From DATNBT01 sp964579765 (GTDB taxonomy: Bacteria > Acidobacteriota > Vicinamibacteria > Vicinamibacterales > CAVVIG01): a stretch of 5,721 nt of DNA. The stretch covers positions 1-5,721 of the forward strand of contig CAZOIK010000300.1 of NCBI GenBank assembly GCA_964579765.1, in the 5' to 3' direction. This document shows positions 1-5,721 of this stretch, piece by piece. How positions within the stretch are numbered: the first letter of the stretch is position 1; every line of letters begins with the position of its first letter. Position numbers and translations under genes: made by a program. The notes beneath the pieces are model-generated. The model saw only the letters and a list, made by a program, of their open reading frames with translations. It made no database searches and was not told the DNA's origin.

Positions 1-1
1 T

Positions 2-988
2 TCACGCCGAGGTCTCCTCGTCGTCCTCGTCCGCCTCCTCAGCTTCACTGATCTCGCCGCGCAGCCGCTGTTCGAGCCGGTCCGCGAGCGCGCGCGCCGC
101 GTGGTGCCCGCGCGAGCGCAGCAGCTGATTCCGCGCCGCGACCTCGACGAGGATCGCGATGTTTCTGCCCGGCGCGACGGGCATGCGGATCAGCGGGACG
201 CGCAGGCCGAGGATCTCGTAGAAGTCGTCGTCGAGCCCGAGCCGTTCGTATTCCCGCGAGGCGTCCCACCGCTCGAGATGGACGACCAGCACGACGCGCT
301 TGGACGATCGCGTCGACGCGATGCCGAACAGATCCTTGACGTTGATCAGCCCGAGCCCGCGCAGCTCCATGTGGTGGCGCGTGAGCTCCGGGCACGTGCC
401 GATCAGGATGGTTTCCGACCGGCGGCGGATTTCGACCGTGTCGTCGGCCACGAGGCGGTGTCCGCGGACAATCAGGTCGAGCGCGCACTCGCTCTTGCCG
501 ATGCCGCTGTCGCCGACGATGAGGACGCCGAGTCCGAGGACGTCCATCAGCACGGCGTGCAGCACCGTGCGCTCGGCGAGCGAGTCCTCGAGCATCGACG
601 TCAGCTTCGCGATGGCCGTCGGCGTCACGACCGGCGTCTTCAGCAGCGGGACGCCGGCCGCTTCGGCTTCGACGGTCATCTCCGCCGGCGGCGCGAAGCC
701 GCCGGTGATGAGAATGCACGGGAAGTCGAGCGCGAGCGCCTGCTGCAGCCGCGCCGTGCGGTCGCTCGAGTCGAGGTTTTCGAGATAGCGGATTTCGCTC
801 TCGCCGAACACCAGGACGCGGCCGGGCCGCAGGTATTCCTGGAACCCGGCGAGCGCGAGGCCGGTCTTCTGCGGATGCGGGTTGGTAATCAGGCGATCGA
901 GGCCGCGTCCGCCGGCGAGCAGTTCGATCGACAGATCGAGGGCGTCCGACCGGCTGCCGAGCAAGCCACGAACGCTGACGCCTGTCAC
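2..988 (-). CDS. hprK: HPr kinase/phosphorylase HprK
   Basis: Bifunctional cytoplasmic enzyme that phosphorylates a conserved serine of HPr (or the nitrogen-PTS homologue NPr) with ATP or pyrophosphate and also removes that phosphate. 328 residues and complete, slightly longer than the usual 310-320. The N-terminal domain is about 1-130. The catalytic domain shows His144 in TVLHAVLMDVLG, the Walker A GDSGIGKS at 159-166 (Lys165), ADD at 181-183, the HprK signature MELRGLGLINVKDLFG at 207-222, and the C-terminal loop RMPVAPGRNIAILVEVAARN at 268-287. All key residues are kept, so it should be active. The last 18 residues are strongly acidic (EAEEADEDDEE). Start: GTG at 988, one base after the rpoN TAA, with no clear Shine-Dalgarno, which implies coupling to rpoN; the conserved VSVRGLL begins four residues in. 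HPr and enzyme I are not in the window. Confidence 0.97.
   Translation of the reverse strand: MTGVSVRGLLGSRSDALDLSIELLAGGRGLDRLITNPHPQKTGLALAGFQEYLRPGRVLVFGESEIRYLENLDSSDRTARLQQALALDFPCILITGGFAPPAEMTVEAEAAGVPLLKTPVVTPTAIAKLTSMLEDSLAERTVLHAVLMDVLGLGVLIVGDSGIGKSECALDLIVRGHRLVADDTVEIRRRSETILIGTCPELTRHHMELRGLGLINVKDLFGIASTRSSKRVVLVVHLERWDASREYERLGLDDDFYEILGLRVPLIRMPVAPGRNIAILVEVAARNQLLRSRGHHAARALADRLEQRLRGEISEAEEADEDDEETSA
3..20 (-). promoter_or_regulatory. Ribosome binding site and GTG start of the next gene, inside the end of hprK
   Basis: The transcript at the end of hprK contains GAGGAG (19-14), 8 nt of spacer, then GTG at 5-3 overlapping the hprK TGA as GTGA. This is an ideal Shine-Dalgarno distance and indicates a following gene that starts in the last codon of hprK; only its first five bases are in the window. 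By known gene order, rapZ or a PTS EIIA gene would be the usual occupant, but its identity cannot be read here. The same bases form a 5-bp stem with a 3-nt loop, CGAGG-AGA-CCTCG (20-8), which would cover part of the site until a ribosome translating hprK opens it. Confidence 0.55.
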
Positions 989-989
989 G

Positions 990-2420
990 TTAGTAGAGGA
1001 CTTTACGCTGGTTCGACGTCGGAATCTTGAGTTCCTCGCGGTACTTCGCGATCGTGCGGCGCGCCAGGACCAGGCCCTCGCGCTGCAGGATGCTGACGAT
1101 CTTCGAGTCGCTCAGCGGCTTTCGCACGTCTTCGTTCTCGATGATCTTCCGGATGCGCTGCTTGATCGTGACCGACGAGACGCTCTCGCCGTACGAGCTG
1201 CTGATGCCGCTGTGGAAGAAGTACTTCATCTCGAACACGCCCTGCGGCGTGTGCATGTACTTGTTGGTCACCACGCGGCTGACGGTGGATTCGTGCATGC
1301 CGATGTCGTTGGCGACGTCGCGCAGCACCAGCGGGCGCAGGTGCTCGATGCCGTGATCGAGGAAGTCGCGCTGGAAGTTGATGATGCTGTTGGCGACCTT
1401 GTGAATCGTCTTCTGCCGCTGCTCGACCGACTTGATGAGCCACAGCGCCGAGCGGAACTTGTCTTTCACGTACGCCCGCGTCTCGTCGTTGTTGTCGGCC
1501 GCGCCCTTGTCGAGCAGCCGGCGGTAGACGGGGCTGATGCGCATCTGCGGCAGGCCGTCCTCGTTGAGCACCGCAACGTACTGATCTTCGACTTTGATGA
1601 TGTAAACGTCGGGGATGACGTACTGCGACTGGCTCGGGTTGTAACGGCTGCCCGGCTTCGGATCGAGATGCCGGATGATCTCGATGTGCTCCTTGAGATC
1701 GTCGATCGAGACGCCGAGCTTGCGCGAGATTTCGGGAACCTGGTGGTTCTGGAGCAGCCGCAGGTGCTCGGTGACGATCTTCTCGGTGATCGTGCCCTGC
1801 AGGCCGACATGCCGGAGCTGCAGGAGCAGGCATTCCTGCAGGTCGCGCGCGGCGACGCCGACCGGGTCGAAGCCCTGAACGACGTTCAGCGCGCGTTCGA
1901 CGTCGGCCACCTGCCACGGCCCCATCGCGGCCAGCTCCTCGAACGAGGCGACCAGATAGCCGTCGTCGTCGAGGTTGCCGACGATCGCGGAGCCGATGTC
2001 GCGGATCACCGGATCGTCAGACTGCATCGACAGCTGCCACATCAGATGATCGGTCAGCGACGTTGACGTGGAGAGCGTGTTCTCGATCGGCGGGAGCTCG
2101 CGGACTTCCTGCGGCGCCCGCGGGCGGTAGCCGTCGTCGAGGTAGTCGCCGAAGAAGTATTCGTAGTCCTGGTCGTCCCAGGTGTCGGTCTTGTTCGCCG
2201 CCTCGGCCGCCGGCTTCTCCTGCTCCTGCGCGAGCGCGTCCGCCGGCTGCAAGTCCTCCGTCGGGACCTCCTCGAGCATCGGGTTCTCGACCATCTCCTG
2301 ATTGAGCAGGTCCGAGAGCTCGAGCGTAGACATCGGCAGCAGTTTGATGGCCTGCTGCAACGACGGCGTCAGAATCAGCTTCTGAACGAGTTTGGTGTGA
2401 AGCCTCTGCTGGATGCCCAT
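990..2420 (-). CDS. rpoN: RNA polymerase sigma-54 factor RpoN
   Basis: Alternative sigma factor that directs RNA polymerase to -24/-12 promoters and needs an AAA+ enhancer-binding activator to open them. 476 residues, normal length. Region I (activator-interacting) covers about 3-50 and is Gln/Leu-rich (LTPSLQQAIKLLPMSTLEL). Region II, about 51-112, is acidic (WDDQDYEYFFGDYLDDG). The core-binding domain is about 115-305. The DNA-binding part, about 315-474, includes a helix-turn-helix near 366-385 (LRDVANDIGMHESTVSRVV) and the RpoN box ARRTIAKYRE at 453-462, which reads the -24 element and differs from the canonical ARRTVAKYRE only by V to I. Start: ATG at 2420; an in-frame TAG lies eight codons upstream, and region I begins immediately, so the start is well bounded. 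No Shine-Dalgarno is visible at the usual distance. hprK begins one base after the TAA. Confidence 0.98.
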   Translation of the reverse strand: MGIQQRLHTKLVQKLILTPSLQQAIKLLPMSTLELSDLLNQEMVENPMLEEVPTEDLQPADALAQEQEKPAAEAANKTDTWDDQDYEYFFGDYLDDGYRPRAPQEVRELPPIENTLSTSTSLTDHLMWQLSMQSDDPVIRDIGSAIVGNLDDDGYLVASFEELAAMGPWQVADVERALNVVQGFDPVGVAARDLQECLLLQLRHVGLQGTITEKIVTEHLRLLQNHQVPEISRKLGVSIDDLKEHIEIIRHLDPKPGSRYNPSQSQYVIPDVYIIKVEDQYVAVLNEDGLPQMRISPVYRRLLDKGAADNNDETRAYVKDKFRSALWLIKSVEQRQKTIHKVANSIINFQRDFLDHGIEHLRPLVLRDVANDIGMHESTVSRVVTNKYMHTPQGVFEMKYFFHSGISSSYGESVSSVTIKQRIRKIIENEDVRKPLSDSKIVSILQREGLVLARRTIAKYREELKIPTSNQRKVLY

Positions 2421-2459
2421 TGCGCCGCTATAGTGATTAACCTACTGAACCTTCGACGG

Positions 2460-2497
2460 TTAAAAGAAGCCGCCGCGGCGGGTGCCGGCAAGGCACC
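2460..2497 (-). terminator. GC-rich inverted repeats followed by a T-rich run (possible terminator or attenuator)
   Basis: In the transcript after lptB come a perfect 6-bp inverted repeat GGTGCC-TTGCC-GGCACC (2497-2481), then a perfect 12-bp palindrome CCGCCGCGGCGG (2481-2470), then TTCTTTTAA (2468-2460). Stem plus T-run resembles an intrinsic terminator, but the palindrome adjoining the T-run can form only about four pairs around a tetraloop, and the better stem sits about 12 nt further upstream. It may give partial termination between lptB and rpoN. If the candidate promoter at 2520-2535 is real, the structure falls in the rpoN leader and could instead act as an attenuator. Confidence 0.35.
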
Positions 2498-2513
2498 TCT
2501 GCCGTAACGACTA

Positions 2514-2538
2514 GCCTTATGCAATTCCCAGGCCTTAT
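2514..2538 (-). repeat. Short direct repeat ATAAGGC x2 around the candidate promoter
   Basis: The heptamer ATAAGGC (minus strand) occurs at 2538-2532 and again at 2520-2514, 18 bp apart start to start. It lies in a locally AT-richer patch just after the lptB stop and overlaps both ends of the candidate -24/-12 element. It could be a pair of protein-binding half-sites or coincidence; nothing in the sequence decides this. Confidence 0.3.
2520..2535 (-). promoter_or_regulatory. Candidate -24/-12 (sigma-54-type) promoter upstream of rpoN
   Basis: Read on the minus strand the site is AGGCCTG-GGAA-TTGCA, aligned to the sigma-54 consensus TGGCACG-N4-TTGCA. The two invariant doublets are present at the correct spacing (GG at 2534-2533, GC at 2522-2521), and C, G, TT and A also match; the mismatches are the first T and the central AC. 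The following TAA also agrees with the A/T preference downstream of -12. It abuts the lptB stop codon and would start transcription near 2510, giving an untranslated leader of about 90 nt before rpoN. A short match can arise by chance, and no activator-binding site can be identified. Confidence 0.35.
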
Positions 2539-2539
2539 T

Positions 2540-3265
2540 TTAGTCCAAGCGGAACTCGTGTCCGAGATAAATCCGTCGAACTTCTTCGTCGGCGGCCAGG
2601 CTCGCCGGCGTCCCGCTCTTGAAGATGACGCCGCCGTGGACGATGTAGGCGCGGTCGGTGATGCGCAGCGTCTCGCGGACGTTGTGATCGGTGATGAGCA
2701 CGCCGATGCCGCGATCCCGCAGGTGGAAGATGATCTTCTGGATGTCGGCCACCGCGATCGGGTCGATGCCGGCAAACGGCTCGTCGAGCAGGATGAACTT
2801 CGGCGAGATGACGAGCGCGCGCGTGATTTCCGCGCGCCGCCGCTCGCCGCCCGACAGCGTGAACGCCGGCGACTGCGCGAGGGGCGTGAGATTGAGCTCC
2901 GCCAGCAGCTCGCGGACGCGTTCGCGCCGCGCCGCCTTGCTCATCTTCATCGTCTCGAGAATCGCGAGGATGTTCTGCTCGACGGTGAGGCCGCGGAAGA
3001 TGGACGGCTCCTGCGGCAGATAGCCGATGCCCTTCCGCGCCCGGATGTACATCGGATCGCCGGTGACGTCCTGGTCGTCCAGCAGCACGCGGCCGTCGTC
3101 GGGCGCGGTGAGGCCGACCGTCATGTAGAAGGTCGTCGTCTTGCCGGCGCCGTTGGGACCGAGCAGGCCGACGATCTCCCCCGACGAGACGTCGAGGTTC
3201 ACGCCGCGCACGACGGTCCTGCCGCCGTAAGTCTTGGTGAGCGCTTCGGTCCGGAGTGTGGCCAT
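2540..3265 (-). CDS. lptB: LPS export ABC transporter ATP-binding protein LptB
   Basis: Cytoplasmic ATPase subunit that dimerises on LptF/LptG and drives LPS extraction from the inner membrane. 241 residues, the normal family length, and complete. Motifs from the ATG: Walker A GPNGAGKTT at 36-44, Q-loop within YLPQEPSIFRGLTVEQN (Q85), ABC signature LSGGERRRAEI at 137-147, Walker B ILLDEP with catalytic Glu162, D-loop AGID, and H-loop His194 in ITDHNVRET. The ending IYLGHEFRLD is the LptB-type C-terminus and separates it from amino-acid importer ATPases with the same core (LivF/LivG type). Start choice: ATG at 3265 overlaps the upstream TAA by one base (TAATG), typical of translational coupling; an in-frame GTG three codons upstream (3274) is possible but less likely. 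No strong Shine-Dalgarno is seen, only GAAG about 9 nt upstream, consistent with reliance on coupling. All catalytic residues are present. Confidence 0.97.
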   Translation of the reverse strand: MATLRTEALTKTYGGRTVVRGVNLDVSSGEIVGLLGPNGAGKTTTFYMTVGLTAPDDGRVLLDDQDVTGDPMYIRARKGIGYLPQEPSIFRGLTVEQNILAILETMKMSKAARRERVRELLAELNLTPLAQSPAFTLSGGERRRAEITRALVISPKFILLDEPFAGIDPIAVADIQKIIFHLRDRGIGVLITDHNVRETLRITDRAYIVHGGVIFKSGTPASLAADEEVRRIYLGHEFRLD

Positions 3266-5385
3266 TACTGGCACTTCGCGCCGTTCTTCGTCTGAGTACG
3301 GACGCGTCGATTGCCGTTGATCTCGATCGTATCGGTGGCTTTCCGGAAGGTCAACGTGCGGCCGTTCGTCACGCGGCCGCAGTGATCGACGACGGCGACA
3401 GGCGCGCCGGTGACGTCGTAGCGCTCGTCTTCGGCCGAGTAGGTGACCTTCGTGCCGGTCGTGCGGCGCCCCTGCTCGAGCAGCACGAGCTTGTTGTCCG
3501 CCTGGAATGCCTCGGCGCGTTCGAGCTCGTTGCCGCCCGGCTTCAGATACAGATCGACGGTGTCGGCCGTCATGTCGTTTTCGGCCTCTGAGAAGTGCAC
3601 GTCGCCCTCGTAGTGCGCGCGGCGCGCCTTGTCGTCGTACGCGAAGGTCTTCGACGTCGCCGTGGAGCGGACGCGCTCCTTCTTCTTGTCCTTGTCGGTC
3701 TGCTCGAGCACCGTCGCCGTCACGACCTCGCCCGAGGCCGACAGATTCCCCGTCCCGCTGTCGATCGTGATCGCCGAGCCTTTGATGCTCGTGTCGGTCT
3801 GCCAGAGCTGCGCGTGGCCGTCGTAGACCGCCTTGTTCGCGGCGCCGTCAAACTGCAACGCGTCCGCGGTGACGCTCACGGCCTGATCCTGTTTCAGCAT
3901 CGACGGCAGCCGCGCGCGCTCGCCAGACGACGACGCGTTCTTCTTCGGCGGCTGCAGCACGCTCTTGACGGTGCCCTTCGCCACCAGGATCGGCCCGGCG
4001 AGCGTCACGTCCACCGTGTCGGCGTCAACAGTGATCTGATCGTTGAACACGTGCGGGCGCGAGCTCCCGGCGTCCTTGCCGCTCAAGGCGAGCGTGCCCG
4101 CGTCGGCGACATAATCGACCGACGGTGCCGTGCCGGAGACCTTCGCGTCGGTGAACCGCGCGCCGCCCGAGAACACGGCGCGGTCGAAGGCCGCCATCGC
4201 CGCTTGCAGGCCGACGTCGAGCCGCGCGGACGTCGCCGTCCGGTTGACCTTCGCGCTCTTCTCCCGGTACTCGACGCTGGTCGTGAATTCGGCCTGCGTC
4301 AGGCCGCGCGCCGGATCCTCCGGGTCGCCCGTCGCCGAGAGCGTGCCGGCCGTCACCGAGCGCGCCGCGAGACCGTCATTGGCGGGCAGCGTCAGCTGCA
4401 CCTGGCCGCGCGCGGTCAGGGCCGAGGGCGTCGTGCCGTCCGGCGCCAGCGTCACGTCGAGCGCGTTGGCCGAGATCTCGCGTCCCGGCTTGCCCTCGCC
4501 GCCCGACAGCCGGATGACGGCGCTGCCGCCGATGGCCGCGTGCTCGAGCGCCTGCCCGTCGTCCGCGTAGTCGAGCGTGACGTCTTTGCCCGAGATGCCC
4601 TGCAGCCCGCCGGCCGTCTTCGTGCTGCCCGCAATCGTCGCCTTGTCGTGCAGCTCGAGCACCGTAATCCTCTTGTCGTCGTCGCTGAGGTAGGCAATCG
4701 CGCTGCCCGCGTCGATCACCTGCCCGGTCCTGCTGACGTGCACGCCGCCCTCGAACATGACGACGTGGTCCATGCGCGGGAAGACCGCATGGCCGGCCGA
4801 GACGTCCGCGGCGCCTTTCCCGTCGGCGTTCGGCTGCATGTGCATCACGGCGTGCTCGAGGATCGTCAGCGTGTCGGAGGCCTTGTCGTACTGCATGCCT
4901 GCGCCCGAGCCCGACATGCGATCGTGGTGAAACGCGATCGCGCCGGGCGCGCGCATGATGTTGTCGCGGTTGTCGTAGGTCGCGTGGTCGGTTTCGGCGG
5001 TGAAGCCGTCCCCTTCGACCAGCCTGATGTGCCCGTTCAGGGACACCACCGACTCGTCCTTCGCGACATCGCCCTCGTCGCCCGTGAGCGTGAACGACCG
5101 GCCGTCGCCGCGGTTGTCGGCGACGACCCGGGCCTGCAGCAGCTTCGTTGACCCGTCCGCGTAGGTCAGCTGCCGCTCGTATTCGACGCGTACGTCCTCG
5201 TGCGCCCGATTGAAGCGCACCGCGCGGCCCGACGTGCTCTCGACCACGGCCTTCGGATCCGTACGAATGGCCACGGGCGGCGGCGCCTGCGGCGCGCGGC
5301 GCCGGCGAAGCGTCCACGCCATTCCCGCCAGCACACCCACGGCGGCGAGCACCAGCACGACGCGCACCCACTTCTGCCATCTCAT
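3265..5385 (-). CDS. Single-chain LptC/LptA-like LPS export periplasmic protein (706 aa)
   Basis: Predicted inner-membrane-anchored periplasmic protein of the Lpt machine, which passes LPS from the LptB2FG ATPase towards the outer membrane. Start: ATG at 5385, with GAGGA at 5399-5403 but a long 13-nt spacer; no other in-frame start lies nearby, and the open frame upstream of it is only a shadow of recJ. Residues 1-6 are short and basic, about 7-25 are one hydrophobic segment (VRVVLVLAAVGVLAGMAW), then RRRR and a Pro-rich linker: an LptC-type single N-in anchor with no signal-peptidase site seen. About 60-185 resembles LptC (DGS, then ATYDNRDN, then GSGAGMQYD). From about 190 to 700 run weakly conserved OstA/LptA-type beta units, clearest at 505-558 (ADALQFD...KAVYDGHAQLWQ) and 578-640 (FAYDD...AHYEGDVHFSE...MTADTVDLYL). 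LptC is about 190 residues and LptA about 185 in E. coli, so this equals both plus some 330 residues. The only cysteines are C669 and C705. Its TAA overlaps the lptB ATG, supporting the Lpt role. The family call is firm, the exact domain division less so. Confidence 0.85.
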   Translation of the reverse strand: MRWQKWVRVVLVLAAVGVLAGMAWTLRRRRAPQAPPPVAIRTDPKAVVESTSGRAVRFNRAHEDVRVEYERQLTYADGSTKLLQARVVADNRGDGRSFTLTGDEGDVAKDESVVSLNGHIRLVEGDGFTAETDHATYDNRDNIMRAPGAIAFHHDRMSGSGAGMQYDKASDTLTILEHAVMHMQPNADGKGAADVSAGHAVFPRMDHVVMFEGGVHVSRTGQVIDAGSAIAYLSDDDKRITVLELHDKATIAGSTKTAGGLQGISGKDVTLDYADDGQALEHAAIGGSAVIRLSGGEGKPGREISANALDVTLAPDGTTPSALTARGQVQLTLPANDGLAARSVTAGTLSATGDPEDPARGLTQAEFTTSVEYREKSAKVNRTATSARLDVGLQAAMAAFDRAVFSGGARFTDAKVSGTAPSVDYVADAGTLALSGKDAGSSRPHVFNDQITVDADTVDVTLAGPILVAKGTVKSVLQPPKKNASSSGERARLPSMLKQDQAVSVTADALQFDGAANKAVYDGHAQLWQTDTSIKGSAITIDSGTGNLSASGEVVTATVLEQTDKDKKKERVRSTATSKTFAYDDKARRAHYEGDVHFSEAENDMTADTVDLYLKPGGNELERAEAFQADNKLVLLEQGRRTTGTKVTYSAEDERYDVTGAPVAVVDHCGRVTNGRTLTFRKATDTIEINGNRRVRTQTKNGAKCQ

Positions 5386-5401
5386 GCGGAACTTGAGATC
5401 C

Positions 5402-5721
5402 TCACATTCCGTCTGGGGCTTTGGCGTCGGAGAGGTTGAGTTCGACGAAGGTCTCGCCGTTGAATTCGTTCTGCTCCAGTGAGAACGCGACGTCCACGGC
5501 CGCCCGGTGTTCGGTGAGGTAGTCGTGGCGCTCGGCGGCGCGCCAGGCGACGGCGCGGAAGATTCGGCCCTCCTGTTTGAGCGCCATCTTGAGGTGGCGC
5601 TCTTTGAGCTTGCGCGGACCGTCCACGATCTCGACCCGCCGGGCGGCAAACACTGGACTCTGATTGCCGGCGCCGAACGGCGCCAGCGAGGTCACGCCCG
5701 CCGCCACCGCGCCGCTGATGG
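5402..5721 (-). CDS. recJ: Single-stranded-DNA-specific exonuclease RecJ, C-terminal part (partial)
   Basis: The frame is open to the window edge, so only the last 105 residues and the TGA stop are visible; the start lies beyond 5721. RecJ is a cytoplasmic 5'-3' single-strand exonuclease of the DHH family acting in recombinational and mismatch repair. What is seen: near the visible N-terminus is the RecJ-type LAPFGAGNQSPVF motif (family form roughly L-x-PFG-x-GN-P-x-PVF, here with Q for P), which lies at the end of the DHHA1 domain, followed by a beta-rich stretch ending in FNGETFVELNLSDAK, matching the C-terminal OB-fold of RecJ (family pattern: hydrophobic-N-x-W/F-NG...L-x-L-x-x-D). The catalytic DHH motifs are outside the window, so activity cannot be judged. 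The stop lies 16 nt before the start of the LptC/A gene, suggesting co-transcription. The link to LPS export looks positional only. Confidence 0.93.
   Translation of the reverse strand, partial: ISGAVAAGVTSLAPFGAGNQSPVFAARRVEIVDGPRKLKERHLKMALKQEGRIFRAVAWRAAERHDYLTEHRAAVDVAFSLEQNEFNGETFVELNLSDAKAPDGM

Noticed and set aside
101..1030. Plus-strand open frame (309 codons) opposite hprK
   Set aside because: It is the antisense of a gene with every HprK motif intact; composition is typical of a shadow frame.
882..2066. Plus-strand open frame (394 codons) opposite rpoN and the start of hprK
   Set aside because: It runs antisense to two confidently identified genes and has low-complexity Arg/Asp/Val/Leu composition; a codon-bias shadow.
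2427..2432. TATAGC just before rpoN as a sigma-70 -10 element
   Set aside because: No TTGACA-like -35 lies 16-18 bp upstream, and the start point would fall almost on the rpoN ATG.
3266..3274. GTG at 3274 as the lptB start
   Set aside because: It is in frame, but the ATG at 3265 overlaps the upstream TAA in the classic TAATG form and places the conserved LptB N-terminus at the usual distance.
3595..5151. Long plus-strand open frame (518 codons) opposite the LptC/A gene
   Set aside because: Its translation is rich in Arg, Ala, Val, His and Asp with no domain pattern, as expected for the antisense of GC-biased codons. The minus-strand frame has a membrane anchor, Lpt-like repeats and coupling to lptB.
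4376..5380. Minus-strand open frame (334 codons) overlapping the LptC/A gene in another frame
   Set aside because: Arg/Ala/Gly-rich with no recognisable pattern; an alternative frame of the real gene.
5386..5649. Upstream in-frame extension of the LptC/A gene giving a 794-residue protein
   Set aside because: The extra residues are Ser/Arg/Pro-rich, lie out of frame inside recJ, and would bury the membrane anchor behind 88 unstructured residues. The ATG at 5385 gives a normal anchor position.
1..5721. Mobile elements, CRISPR arrays, tRNA/rRNA genes, defence or biosynthetic systems
   Set aside because: I saw no terminal inverted repeats, transposase motifs, spaced repeats or RNA gene signatures; genes fill nearly the whole window and all belong to conserved core families.

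Overview
The window is a compact block of five genes, all on the minus strand, and reads as one co-directional cluster. In transcription order (high to low coordinate) it holds the 3' end of recJ, a very large single-chain LptC/LptA-type periplasmic protein, lptB, rpoN (sigma-54) and hprK (HPr kinase/phosphorylase). At the low-coordinate edge the last bases carry a ribosome binding site and a GTG start for a further gene that lies outside the window. The sequence is strongly GC-rich, with GC-biased third positions that create many long antisense shadow frames.

The organism is a Gram-negative (LPS-exporting), GC-rich bacterium outside the Enterobacteria. The lptB-rpoN-hprK order with a full-length HprK, together with recJ and an oversized LptC/A protein, fits Acidobacteriota or a deltaproteobacterial-type lineage. 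I favour Acidobacteriota, but this is inference from gene order and composition, not from a marker gene.

Layout: 5402-5721 recJ C-terminus (partial); 16-nt gap; 3265-5385 LptC/LptA fusion-like protein, joined to lptB by a TAATG stop/start overlap; 2540-3265 lptB; 2421-2539 the only real intergenic space (119 nt), holding a candidate -24/-12 sigma-54 promoter, a short direct repeat and GC-rich inverted repeats followed by a T-rich run; 990-2420 rpoN; 1-nt gap; 2-988 hprK; then a GTGA overlap into the next gene.

Functionally there are two modules. LptC/A and LptB form the inner-membrane ATPase and periplasmic bridge of LPS export; the LptF/G permeases and LptD/E are not here. RpoN and HprK belong to the nitrogen/carbon regulatory neighbourhood usually associated with the nitrogen-related PTS. 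This is mostly a conserved housekeeping region and I see no mobile element, CRISPR array, RNA gene or defence system. The most interesting points are the single-chain LPS bridge, the possible sigma-54 promoter directly in front of the sigma-54 gene, the lack of an hpf/raiA gene between rpoN and hprK, and the structured, coupled start of the gene after hprK.
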